NCBI GenBank assembly: GCA_963848175.1
Contig: CAWKCO010000011.1
Span: 1 to 64,000 of the forward strand
Direction: 5' to 3'
DNA length: 64,000 bases
Origin: JAMZMI01 sp963848175
GTDB lineage: Bacteria; Bacteroidota; Bacteroidia; Cytophagales; Cyclobacteriaceae
This document shows positions 1 to 8,298 of the stretch, in pieces. Every line of letters starts with the position of its first letter. The stretch's first letter is position 1. The notes beneath the pieces were generated by a model. It searched no databases, had not been told where the DNA came from, and saw nothing but the letters and a program-made list of their open reading frames with translations. A program made the translations under genes and the position numbers.

Positions 1-111
1 CAACTCAAATTGTATGATGACGTTAAGAATCTGATTACCAGTAAGATGTATGAAATTCGTATTCACGGCATCAATCTTGGCTATGTATATCCAAATCAAT
101 TAATTCTTTTT

Positions 112-1071
112 ATGAATACAGAAAAAATAAAATACACGAAGTATCATAGAATTTCTAAAACCTTGGGCACAGTCCTAATAGCCACCATCATTGGAGCCTC
201 GGCTTTATGGTCGTGTAGCGAATCAGGAGGTGATGTATCCAGTAAAGGTCAAGTAAACGTAGGGATAACAGATGCAGCAGTAGATGCAGAAAATATTTCT
301 GGAGTTTATCTGTCAGTTGAAGAAATTCAAGCAAAATCAGCAAGCGAAACTCATGTAATTGGTAAAATTTGACACAGCAGTTGAATTTAGTGTCACGGCT
401 TACCAAAACGGAAATATATTCGAACTTGGAAGTGGTGAACTTGAAGTAGGTCAATATTCTGAACTTCGAATGATTCTGTCTAAGGAAGAAGGAAGTTCAT
501 ATGTTCTATTCAAAGACGATACAAGAGCCAACCTAGACGTGCCTAGCGGATCTCTTCGGGTTATAAAATCAAAGGAGATTTTCAAATCTCAAGTAATAGC
601 ACGGAGGATATCGTTGTAGATATCGATTTGAGAAAAGCACTGATTGTAACTGGAAATGGCCAGTATAAACTAAGACCTACAGCCAGACTGCTGAATAGTC
701 AAACCACTGGTACGATTGAAGGCACGGTAGAAAGTATCAATGACATGGACAGGTTGGTGGTTTATGCTTATGCCACAGGAACATACGACGCAAGTGAGGC
801 CGATGATCCAATTAACGAGGAATCAACTCGATTTGAAAACTCAATAAATAGTGCGGTTGTAAAAGAAGATGGGTCATTTACGCTCGCTTTGATGAATGAA
901 GGAGAATATGATCTGGTGGTGGCTGGTTATCAAATGAATGAGGTAAAGGATACCTATGAATTTGATAGCGTATTGAATATGACTATCACAATCAATTCTG
1001 AAGTGGCTTCTGTAGTACAGGTTGTTGCAAACACCTCATCTGAATTAACACTCAAGTTGTTGAGCAAATAA
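112..1071 (+). CDS. DUF4382-type lipoprotein, interrupted by two frameshifts
   Basis: Cell-envelope lipoprotein of unknown function. The ATG at 112 opens a signal peptide ending in a lipobox with Cys35 (ALWSC). The following text (VNVGITDAAVDAENISGVYL, then GELEVGQYSELRMIL) is typical of the DUF4382 family. The reading frame breaks near 365, where a TGA at 370 ends the first part, and again near 555. Reading across the second break restores a normal stretch (SSGYK, then EDIVVDIDLRKA) that runs into a carboxypeptidase-regulatory-like C-terminal half ending at 1071. Conservation across both breaks suggests sequence error or very recent loss. The family assignment is by recognition; no ligand can be named. 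Confidence 0.7.
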
Positions 1072-1280
1072 TGTTTAACCAGTTTGGAGCACCATGTTGT
1101 TCCAAAATGGTTTACTGTACCATCAGGACAATTCAACTTTTCGATAAAATCCTGATCTATTTTAAAAATAGTTGCAGAGAATTTGACGAATAATGAATAT
1201 CTTCAGAAGTTATTCTGAACAATAATCTGAAAATAAATAAGCTTTACAACCGCTTTTTTTCAACCCCAAAAGCAAAAGAC

Positions 1281-1803
1281 ATGAAATACTTAAGTTTAAT
1301 ACTCGTAGTGGCATTTGCGCTAAGTGGTTGCACTCGAGGAGATTACTACATGGCCAACAATCGTAACATTCAAAAATTTGATACTCAAATTGAGGAAAAT
1401 ACTGCCAAATATATGTTGGAGCTTCACAATGACATCTTACTGATGGAAACGATAGCATCCTTCACCAAGAACAATACAAATTCTGTAGATATCAAGGAGA
1501 AAGCTGAGTGTATTGAAACCCAAATGAAGAAAGTAAAAAGGGATTTACTCTTTCAGGCTTTTACTCAAAATATCACGCTATCGAGCGTTTTGAATGAGCA
1601 AAATGACAGCCAGTACAGCAACTACACCAATCTGGATGGCGAAAGTCGGAATTTAGAATTTAGAATACTCACGGAAGAAGAAACTCCAACAGGCGTATAC
1701 ACAAGCAAAAAAATATCTTGAAACTGGTGAAAACGTAAAAGTTCAACAGTTTTCGATTGCAGTGATGAACGAAATCGAAACGATCTTAGAAGCATACTCG
1801 TAA
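1281..1803 (+). CDS. Hypothetical lipoprotein with one frameshift
   Basis: Small lipoprotein of unknown function. The N-terminus MKYLSLILVVAFALSGC is a clear type II signal peptide with the lipidated Cys at residue 17. The rest is polar and mostly helical. The frame starting at 1281 stops at 1721, but shifting by one base near 1700 continues a sensible helical C-terminus (AKKYLETGENVKVQQ, ending EIETILEAYS) to a TAA at 1801-1803. A hairpin terminator follows directly. Whether the frameshift is real or a base-calling error cannot be decided from one sequence. Confidence 0.6.
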
Positions 1804-1810
1804 AAGAAAT

Positions 1811-1840
1811 GCCACACCAAAAAAAGGTCGTGGCTTTTTT
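1811..1840 (+). terminator. Rho-independent terminator
   Basis: GCCAC-ACC pairs with GGT-C-GTGGC around an A-rich loop and is followed by six T. It ends the lipoprotein gene at 1803 and lies just before the TTG start of the histidine kinase. Confidence 0.75.
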
Positions 1841-1852
1841 CATCTAAACGGG

Positions 1853-4231
1853 TTGCTCACTTTGAAATTTCCAAGAAAACGTCTCGCCTACACCATCAAC
1901 GTTGCTCTGATCTTGCTCACGTGTTGCATCTCCATACTGGGCTTTATTACTTATCAAAACCTCAACGACATCACTGAAAAGCTCAGTCGAGAGGCATTGC
2001 CGAACAGCAATTTTATACTCTACAAAAATGCCATGATCCAGATGTCAGAGCTGGAGGACTTGATTAATGAATACCGAATAAAATATCAAAAGTCTGAACT
2101 AGTGGCATTTGACAGCACCTACTCTGCCACTCGCGCCAACGCGATTGTTATCAAAGATTTGTATCCCAAAGATTCGGCTCAAAGTATCCTTGGAGATTCC
2201 TTGATTGCACTAGTCACAGAATACCACAGTGCTCTGATCAGCCTTTCGGAAGTTCATAAAATACCTATTGCTAAAACATTCCATCAGATCAATGACAAGC
2301 TGAATACCATCGCTATTGAAAATGAAGCTAAAAGAAAGCCCCTGAAAGAGCTTTTTTCGGGTAAAAAAACAAGATTGGAAGAGACCCAATCCAATCTAGA
2401 AACGCTGATAGACAATGCCACTTCCTCCATGCAATCTTCCATTGATAAAAATAAATATCAGGAATTGCAGTCACGAGAAAAAATCAACGATCTGCAAAAT
2501 GCTCTTTTTGAATTGCTCGACTATATGGAGAATCGGGAAATTACAAAATCAAAAATAGCAACGCTCAAAGCGCAGGAGCTCGTCTCCAATACAAAATATC
2601 AAATCAGCATCTTTTCACTACTAGCAACAGTACTGCTGATAATTACCTTGATCATACTTTTCATTTTTACTACTAGAAACAAGCAATACAACCAACTGCT
2701 AAAAAATGCCAAGCAAAACGCAGAGAGCTTGGCCAAGTCCAAAGAACATTTCCTGGCGAATATGAGCCATGAGATTCGCACCCCACTAAATGCGATCATT
2801 GGTTTTACCAATCAACTCTCCAAAGCCTCACTGCCTCCGACCGAGCAGGATCAGGTTTCTATCATACGAAAGGCATCCACTCACTTACTAGAGGTACTAA
2901 ATGATATTCTGGATTTCACCAAACTGCAACATGCTAAGCTAAAGCTAAACAAAGAGGTTTTCGATCTTTCGGAAACTATTGCAGCTACTGTGGAACTTCT
3001 AAGGATCAAGGCCGAAGAAAGAGGAAACGAATTGAACTTAGAAATTCCCAAAGAAGCTATTCTTGTTTTGGGTGATGCGCATAGACTGAGGCAAATTGTT
3101 TTGAATGTATTAGGCAATAGTATGAAGTTTACCCACGATGGTAAAATTAGTTTGAAAATCAGCATAAATGAACTTAACCCTCAAAGCGTGCTCATAAATA
3201 TGGTTTTTGAAGATAATGGAGTAGGTATTTCAAAACAAAGCCAGGCACGAATCTTTGAAGAATTTGAACAAGGAAACAATACAGCTTCCGCACAAGGAAC
3301 GGGCTTGGGGCTTTCTATCGTGAGTAAGATTGTGGCATTGCATGATGGAGAACTTAAGCTGACAAGCGAAGAAGGGCAAGGAACAAAAATTGAAATAACC
3401 CTGCCTTATGATATTGCAAAAGATAAGGGTGCGATTTTGGTATCGACCCAACCAAAAGTCACTCCACTTCCAAAAGATTTGCGCATTTTAATTGCGGATG
3501 ACGAGCCTTTCAATTTAAAACTTTTAGAAGCCATCCTCGCTCCTTTCTGTAAACAAATCGTGGAAGCTGAGGACGGAGAGGCAGCCATAGCACAGCTCAA
3601 AAACCAACAATTTGATATTGCTCTGCTAGATATCAAGATGCCAAAATGCTCTGGATGGCAAATTGCTGATGAAATCAAGCACAATGCCGGCATCAATCAA
3701 CACACACCTCTCATAGCCCTTACCGCGACTGTGGCAGAAGACGCCTATGCCAACGGCTCATCAGCAGGATTTGATCATGTTATGCGCAAACCATTTGTGG
3801 AGAGTGAATTGATTCAGTTAATTGCGGAGCTCACCAAAACAAGTGTCACCCACACATCCACCACCTCCTCTAATGCTAAAGAGATCAACCCAGACTCGCC
3901 CAAGTTAGACTTTGCCCCTTTAGAAAATCTAGGAGATAAAGCATTCGTTCGCGATATGCTTCAAACATTCCTAGACAATAGCGGACAAAATCTTGAATCT
4001 CTGGTAGAAGCCAGCAAACAACAAGATGCGGAAAGTATAAGTAGTTTAGCACATAAGATCGTAGCTCCAGCGAGGTATCTGGGTGCTGAAAGTTTTGTTT
4101 CCGCATTGAAAAAAATGGAGAAAAAAGGCAATGAAAATGTATTGCCTACCAATGAAGAAATAGCGCAAATAGTGCAACTTCACCAAGATCTGAAGCATCA
4201 GATTCTTAACTATCTAAATGCCTCCGTATAA
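1853..4231 (+). CDS. Hybrid sensor histidine kinase (HK-REC-HPt)
   Basis: Membrane sensor kinase of 792 residues. TM helices lie at about 12-34 and 253-273 and enclose a mostly helical periplasmic sensor region with no recognised ligand domain. Next come HisKA with the phospho-accepting His306 (MSHEIRTPLNAI), an HATPase_c domain with N box (NVLGNSMKFT), G1 (EDNGVGI) and G2 (GTGLGLSIV), a receiver domain with Asp593 (LLDIKMP), and a C-terminal HPt domain with His734 (LAHKIVAP). This is a full internal phosphorelay. No ATG fits: TTG at 1853 is the longest start and TTG at 1862 is also possible. The sigma-54 regulator follows after 14 bp and is the obvious output partner. Confidence 0.92.
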   Translation: MLTLKFPRKRLAYTINVALILLTCCISILGFITYQNLNDITEKLSREALPNSNFILYKNAMIQMSELEDLINEYRIKYQKSELVAFDSTYSATRANAIVIKDLYPKDSAQSILGDSLIALVTEYHSALISLSEVHKIPIAKTFHQINDKLNTIAIENEAKRKPLKELFSGKKTRLEETQSNLETLIDNATSSMQSSIDKNKYQELQSREKINDLQNALFELLDYMENREITKSKIATLKAQELVSNTKYQISIFSLLATVLLIITLIILFIFTTRNKQYNQLLKNAKQNAESLAKSKEHFLANMSHEIRTPLNAIIGFTNQLSKASLPPTEQDQVSIIRKASTHLLEVLNDILDFTKLQHAKLKLNKEVFDLSETIAATVELLRIKAEERGNELNLEIPKEAILVLGDAHRLRQIVLNVLGNSMKFTHDGKISLKISINELNPQSVLINMVFEDNGVGISKQSQARIFEEFEQGNNTASAQGTGLGLSIVSKIVALHDGELKLTSEEGQGTKIEITLPYDIAKDKGAILVSTQPKVTPLPKDLRILIADDEPFNLKLLEAILAPFCKQIVEAEDGEAAIAQLKNQQFDIALLDIKMPKCSGWQIADEIKHNAGINQHTPLIALTATVAEDAYANGSSAGFDHVMRKPFVESELIQLIAELTKTSVTHTSTTSSNAKEINPDSPKLDFAPLENLGDKAFVRDMLQTFLDNSGQNLESLVEASKQQDAESISSLAHKIVAPARYLGAESFVSALKKMEKKGNENVLPTNEEIAQIVQLHQDLKHQILNYLNASV

Positions 4232-4245
4232 CCATTAGATTAAAT

Positions 4246-5598
4246 ATGAAAACGTCTGCAACCAATTTAAAAATATACGTAGTAGAGGATGACGAATGGT
4301 ATCGCAAATTGCTTGTGCATACCCTGTCCCTCAACCCTGACCATGAGGTTCTTTCCTTCGAAAACGGTGCAGATTGCTTAGCCGCCTTGGGCAAAAAACC
4401 AGACCTCATAACCATAGACTATCGACTCCCAGACATGACGGGAGAGGATTTACTTGGTAAAATTTTGGAGCAAATTCCAGATACGGCCGTCATTGCTATA
4501 TCTGAGCAGGAGGAAATAGAAACTGCCGTGACCATGCTCAAAAATGGAGCTTATGACTATCTCACGAAGACCAAAGATATCCGAGATAGACTATTGCATG
4601 TGGTGGGTAATTTCACAAAAAACAGAGGTCTTAAGAGCACAATACAGACGCTACAAAAGGAGGTAGAACAGAAATACGACTTTCAAAACAGCATCATTGG
4701 TCAAAGTGACGCAATCAAAGATGTGTTTCGGCTCATCCAAAAAGCCACGCTGACCAATATCACGGTGATGATCAATGGAGAAACTGGCACAGGAAAAGAA
4801 GTAGTGGCCAAAGCTATCCATTACAATGGTTCTGCTAAATCTGGCCCATTCGTTGCGGTTAATATGAGCGCCATTCCAAGTGAATTGGCAGAGAGCGAGC
4901 TCTTTGGTCACGAAAAAGGTGCTTTTACAGGTGCTGCGCAGCGGCATACTGGTAAGTTCGAACAAGCCAATGGAGGCACTTTGTTTCTTGATGAAATCGG
5001 AGAAATGGACATTAACTTGCAAGCCAAACTTCTTAGAGCGTTGCAAGAAAAAGAAATCACTCGTGTGGGTGGCACATCAGTGACAAAATTTAATTGTAGG
5101 ATTTTGGCAGCAACACACAGAAACTTACAGGAGGAAATGAAAAAGGGCAATTTCAGAGAAGACCTCTACTATCGCCTGTTTGGCCTGCCTATACACCTGC
5201 CCCCCCTCCGTGAACGCGGCAAAGATGTCATCGTCTTAGCAAAGCATTTCGTACAGGTTTTTTGTGAAGAAAATAACTTGAACTTGAAAAAAATAAGTAA
5301 TGCTGCTAGCCAAAAGCTAATGACCTATTCTTTTCCTGGCAATATACGCGAGCTCAAGTCTATTATGGAGTTGGCTGTAGTGATGTCCGATACAGACAGC
5401 ATCGAACCTGACGATCTCACCTTTGCGCAGCAAGACACCATTACCAATATCTTTGATGAGAACATGACCATGAAAGACTATGAACTCAAAATTGTGCAGC
5501 TATACCTCAATCGTTTCGGTGACGATATCAAGACCGTAGCAAAAAAGTTGGACATAGGCCAGTCTACCATTTACAGGATGCTCAAACAAACTGAGTAA
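4246..5598 (+). CDS. Sigma-54-dependent response regulator (NtrC family)
   Basis: Enhancer-binding protein of 450 residues. It has an N-terminal receiver domain with Asp58 (TIDYRLPDM), a central AAA+ domain with Walker A GETGTGKE, the sigma-54-contacting loop GAFTGA, Walker B GGTLFLDEIGEM and the arginine-finger region, and a C-terminal Fis-type HTH (KKLDIGQSTIYRML). It would remodel sigma-54 RNA polymerase closed complexes after phosphorylation, presumably by the HPt of the preceding kinase, with which it forms an operon (14 bp gap). Its targets are not shown by the sequence, but a sigma-54-like element sits about 100 bp beyond its stop, upstream of the next gene. Confidence 0.95.
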   Translation: MKTSATNLKIYVVEDDEWYRKLLVHTLSLNPDHEVLSFENGADCLAALGKKPDLITIDYRLPDMTGEDLLGKILEQIPDTAVIAISEQEEIETAVTMLKNGAYDYLTKTKDIRDRLLHVVGNFTKNRGLKSTIQTLQKEVEQKYDFQNSIIGQSDAIKDVFRLIQKATLTNITVMINGETGTGKEVVAKAIHYNGSAKSGPFVAVNMSAIPSELAESELFGHEKGAFTGAAQRHTGKFEQANGGTLFLDEIGEMDINLQAKLLRALQEKEITRVGGTSVTKFNCRILAATHRNLQEEMKKGNFREDLYYRLFGLPIHLPPLRERGKDVIVLAKHFVQVFCEENNLNLKKISNAASQKLMTYSFPGNIRELKSIMELAVVMSDTDSIEPDDLTFAQQDTITNIFDENMTMKDYELKIVQLYLNRFGDDIKTVAKKLDIGQSTIYRMLKQTE

Positions 5599-5612
5599 GT
5601 TCTCTCCAAAAT

Positions 5613-5649
5613 TGAGGTGCTTTTTCTCATTTTGGGAAAAAACACCTCA
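5613..5649 (+). terminator. Possible terminator after the sigma-54 regulator gene
   Basis: TGAGGTG plus a T-run pairs with an A-run plus CACCTCA, giving a stem of about 11 bp. No clean T tract follows, so this could also be only a stabilising 3' hairpin. Confidence 0.4.
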
Positions 5650-5701
5650 CCCATATTTTCATAAAACCCTGAAATACAGACATATAATAAACTAAATCCC
5701 T

Positions 5702-5718
5702 TTGGTATAAGCTTTGAC
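5702..5718 (+). promoter_or_regulatory. Sigma-54-like promoter element (weak)
   Basis: TTGGTATAAGCTTTGAC has GG and TTGA with the ten-base spacing of a -24/-12 promoter (consensus TGGCAC-N5-TTGC). The usual -12 GC is GA here. It lies 32 bp before the ATG at 5750 and just downstream of a sigma-54 activator gene. The element upstream of dnaK has the same GA variant. This is a candidate only. Confidence 0.3.
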
Positions 5719-5749
5719 TATTGCATCCCAAATCAAAAATGTAATAGCC

Positions 5750-6325
5750 ATGAGAAAACTAATTGCAACCACTTTATTAACCCTTGCAGCATCAGCCACC
5801 CTAATGGCTACTGATCCTAAAGTTGATAAAACATATACCAAGGATTCTTCTTCTACCGTTGGCACATACAACCCACCAAGTACTTTAGCAATAAATACTG
5901 ACAGCTACAATACCGCTATTGGTATCAGAGGAGCCGGAACTAGCGGACTTACAATTAAGCATTTCACTCAAAACTCTCGTGCGTTAGAAGGTATACTGGG
6001 ATTTTATCCAAACGCTTTTTCGGTAACCGTTCTTCTAGAGCAGTATGTAAACGCCTTTGACACTCCTGGACTTAATTGGTACTACGGAGCAGGAGGGCAT
6101 GTAGCTGCTACCAACAATAAATACTCAAACAGAGAATATTGGGGCTATAGAAGAGATGATGGTGATGTAGGCTTAGGAGTAGACGGAATTGTGGGGATGG
6201 AATATAAAATAAGAGAAATACCTTTCGCCATAAGTCTGGATGTCAAACCTTTTTTAGAAGTAACTACCAGTGGAAATGTCTTTCTGGCATTCGATCCCGG
6301 ACTGGGTATAAAAGTGACCTTCTGA
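5750..6325 (+). CDS. Hypothetical secreted or outer-membrane protein
   Basis: A 191-residue protein starting at ATG 5750 (MRKLIATTLLTLAASATLMA), a typical Sec signal peptide cut near ATDP. An in-frame upstream extension to 5714 would precede the signal peptide and is unlikely. The mature part is rich in Gly, Tyr, Asn and alternating hydrophobics (WYYGAGGHVAATNN, FAISLDVKPFLEV) and ends in Phe (IKVTF), as small outer-membrane beta-barrels do. No family is recognised with confidence. It is the first gene of a run of envelope genes downstream of a sigma-54 two-component system, and the sigma-54-like element at 5702 could drive it. Confidence 0.75.
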   Translation: MRKLIATTLLTLAASATLMATDPKVDKTYTKDSSSTVGTYNPPSTLAINTDSYNTAIGIRGAGTSGLTIKHFTQNSRALEGILGFYPNAFSVTVLLEQYVNAFDTPGLNWYYGAGGHVAATNNKYSNREYWGYRRDDGDVGLGVDGIVGMEYKIREIPFAISLDVKPFLEVTTSGNVFLAFDPGLGIKVTF

Positions 6326-6363
6326 TTCCAAAATAACCACTCAATTAACCAAACAACAATACT

Positions 6364-6531
6364 ATGGATCTGCTAGCAATAATATACATGATAATCGGTA
6401 CGGTGCTTATCGGGATTAAAGTAGTACCAAAGTTCACTAAAAAATTTCCTATGATGTCACCTGTGATCTTTCGCTTGGTGCGCATAAATTCAAACCCATT
6501 ATTTAAACTTCAAAAACAACTACGATCATGA
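6364..6531 (+). CDS. Small 55-residue membrane protein
   Basis: A short ORF starting ATG at 6364. An N-terminal hydrophobic helix (LLAIIYMIIGTVLIGIKVV) is followed by a basic stretch (PKFTKKF) and a short hydrophobic patch. The stop TGA at 6529-6531 overlaps the ATG of the next gene (ATGA), a hallmark of translational coupling. It begins about 38 bp after the preceding gene. No family is recognised. The basic tail after the helix suggests N-out/C-in insertion in the inner membrane. Confidence 0.55.
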   Translation: MDLLAIIYMIIGTVLIGIKVVPKFTKKFPMMSPVIFRLVRINSNPLFKLQKQLRS

Positions 6532-7421
6532 AAACAAATAAAAACATACTTGCAGCGATGATTATCACTGCTGGCGCAATTGGTTTTACTTCTTGCTCCG
6601 ACAAAAAAGAACGTGAACAACTCAAGCAACAAGCTGAGCTCCTAGAGCAAAGGCTTCATGAAAAGGATTCGGCTTTCAATGAAATCATGACAGTCATGTC
6701 TTCCGTTGAAAATCAAATTTCTGAGATCAAAGAGAAAGAGAATATAGTGAGTCTACAGAGTAAAGGCGACCTGTCCGAATCAGAAAAGTCGCAAATGATT
6801 CACGACATGGAATCTATTGATTTGCTAATAGCGAACAGCCGTCAGACCATTCAAAATTTGAGTGAAAAACTAGATAAGGCAGACATGTCCATTAATTCTT
6901 TCAACAAAAGAGTAAGGGATCTGAATAAATCTCTTGAGTCAAGAGAAAACTCTATCGCTGAACTGAAAGAAATGTTGATAGAAAAAGACGTGCAAATAGC
7001 TACTCTAGATGCTGAAGTTCAAAATCTGAATGCGCATGTGGGAGTACAGACGGAGACGATAGACATGCAAGTGAGTAAAATCAATGAGCAGGAAGATAAA
7101 ATCAACACGGCCTACTTTGTAGTAGCACCTGAAAAGAATCTGAGAAGTCAGGGAATTGTAGCTAAGGAAGGTGGATTTCTTTGGATGGGCAGAACCACTG
7201 AGTTGCAAGATGATATAGCAAAAGAGCAGTTTGTAGAGATTGACATCAGAGACACAAGCAGACTGCTTATAGACTCAGAAAAGATCGAACTGGTTACTGA
7301 CCACCCTACGGATTCTTATGAACTAGTGAAAAATGGTGACGTAGTACAGTACATTAATATCAAAAATCCTGAAAGATTTTGGGAACTTTCAAAAGTACTA
7401 GTCGTATCGATCAAAGGGTAA
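6528..7421 (+). CDS. Coiled-coil lipoprotein
   Basis: A 297-residue lipoprotein. The signal peptide ends in FTSC with Cys23 as the lipidation site. Residues of about 25-195 are a long charged coiled coil with heptad character (EREQLKQQAELLEQRLHEKD and later KDVQIATLDAEVQNL), and a compact mixed C-terminal domain follows (about 200-297, with repeated DIRDTSRLLIDSEKIELVTD-like strands). The architecture resembles envelope spacer lipoproteins, but no named family is certain. It is translationally coupled to the 55-residue membrane protein before it (ATGA overlap), so the two may work together at the inner membrane/periplasm boundary. Confidence 0.8.
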   Translation: MKTNKNILAAMIITAGAIGFTSCSDKKEREQLKQQAELLEQRLHEKDSAFNEIMTVMSSVENQISEIKEKENIVSLQSKGDLSESEKSQMIHDMESIDLLIANSRQTIQNLSEKLDKADMSINSFNKRVRDLNKSLESRENSIAELKEMLIEKDVQIATLDAEVQNLNAHVGVQTETIDMQVSKINEQEDKINTAYFVVAPEKNLRSQGIVAKEGGFLWMGRTTELQDDIAKEQFVEIDIRDTSRLLIDSEKIELVTDHPTDSYELVKNGDVVQYINIKNPERFWELSKVLVVSIKG

Positions 7422-7461
7422 ACAACCACCAGTGGCGACTAGCAATAGTCAAGCAGGTTGA

Positions 7462-7485
7462 GGCCTGGATAGAGATATCCGGGCC
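7462..7485 (+). terminator. GNRA-capped hairpin in the intergenic region
   Basis: GGCC-T-GGATA pairs with TATCC-G-GGCC (one T-G wobble) around a GAGA loop, giving a 10-bp hairpin with a GNRA tetraloop. Only AGTTTATT follows, so it may be a weak terminator or a 5' leader structure of the barrel gene starting at 7515. Confidence 0.4.
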
Positions 7486-7514
7486 AGTTTATTAATTACA
7501 TAAAACACCAAATC

Positions 7515-8132
7515 ATGAAAACTAAATACACGTTATTAGCATTATTAGCACTACTCTCATTTTCAACTTTTGCACAGAACAAATCAGGTATTAAAGGTGG
7601 AGTGAACTTCACAAACCTTTACGTATCTGATGTAAATGACGAAAACATGAAAGTCGGTTTCAATGCTGGTTTGTACCATAGAGCTGGCCTCTCTGAAGTG
7701 CTCGATATTCAGACCGAATTTTTGTTCTCTCAAAAAGGCGCGGCGCTCTATTATGATGGCAACATCTTCACAGGAGGAAGTGGGCAATACAGGTTTAACT
7801 TGAATTATATAGAAGTTCCAGTAATGTTAGTCTTGAAAGCAGGTAATTTCAACATTCACGCTGGCCCATATTTGGGTTTCTTGCTTAGCGCAAATGTGAA
7901 AGATGTTGATGATGACGGCTCGATCAAAGATTTTGAAGCGCTCGACAGAGACGATTTCAACACCTTTGACTATGGGATAGCTGGAGGATTGGGATTCGAC
8001 TTTGATGGAGGCACCATAGGCGCAAGATACAACTATGGCTTCAAGGAAATCGGCCAAAGTGGCGTTGCTGGGCAAGCCACATCTGACTCCAAAAACTCCG
8101 CTTTACAACTTTTTGTGGGATTTGATTTCTAA
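7515..8132 (+). CDS. PorT-family outer-membrane beta-barrel protein
   Basis: A 205-residue outer-membrane barrel. The signal peptide MKTKYTLLALLALLSFSTFAQ is followed by the classic start of the OMP_b-brl_2 (PF13568) family (GIKGGVNFTNL), with an eight-stranded-barrel pattern (VGFNAGLYHRAG, DIQTEFLFSQKGA, YIEVPVMLVLKAG, NIHAGPYLGFLL) and a terminal Phe (LFVGFDF). The loops are rich in Asp (DVDDDGS, DRDDFNTFD), suggesting exposed, possibly cation-binding loops. The ligand is unknown. A strong terminator follows immediately. Confidence 0.85.
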   Translation: MKTKYTLLALLALLSFSTFAQNKSGIKGGVNFTNLYVSDVNDENMKVGFNAGLYHRAGLSEVLDIQTEFLFSQKGAALYYDGNIFTGGSGQYRFNLNYIEVPVMLVLKAGNFNIHAGPYLGFLLSANVKDVDDDGSIKDFEALDRDDFNTFDYGIAGGLGFDFDGGTIGARYNYGFKEIGQSGVAGQATSDSKNSALQLFVGFDF

Positions 8133-8153
8133 ATATCCCATTCAACTATAGCC

Positions 8154-8195
8154 AAGAGAGTTAAGGATTAAATTCCTTAGCTCTCTTTTTATTTT
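8154..8195 (+). terminator. Rho-independent terminator
   Basis: AGAGAG-T-TAAGGA pairs with TCCTTA-G-CTCTCT around a short loop, followed by TTTTTATTTT. It ends the 7515 gene. TAACTTTG, a -7-like box, overlaps its 3' edge (8195-8202) and may belong to the promoter of the next gene, but no -33 TTG is seen at the right distance. Confidence 0.9.
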
Positions 8196-8298
8196 AACTT
8201 TGCCAGCATTTAATATTCCTTTTCGGAGAATTCTTTACATTTAATCTGGAAACTGAAAAAGTAAAATCTCTTATAATCCAAACAACAAATCATACAAG

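Noticed and set aside
1090..1125. Inverted repeat TTTGGA ... TCCAAA after the DUF4382 gene
   Set aside because: The stem is short and imperfect and no T tract follows; not called a terminator.
4651..5046. A 131-codon ORF antisense to the sigma-54 regulator gene
   Set aside because: It is a shadow of the conserved AAA+ domain on the other strand.
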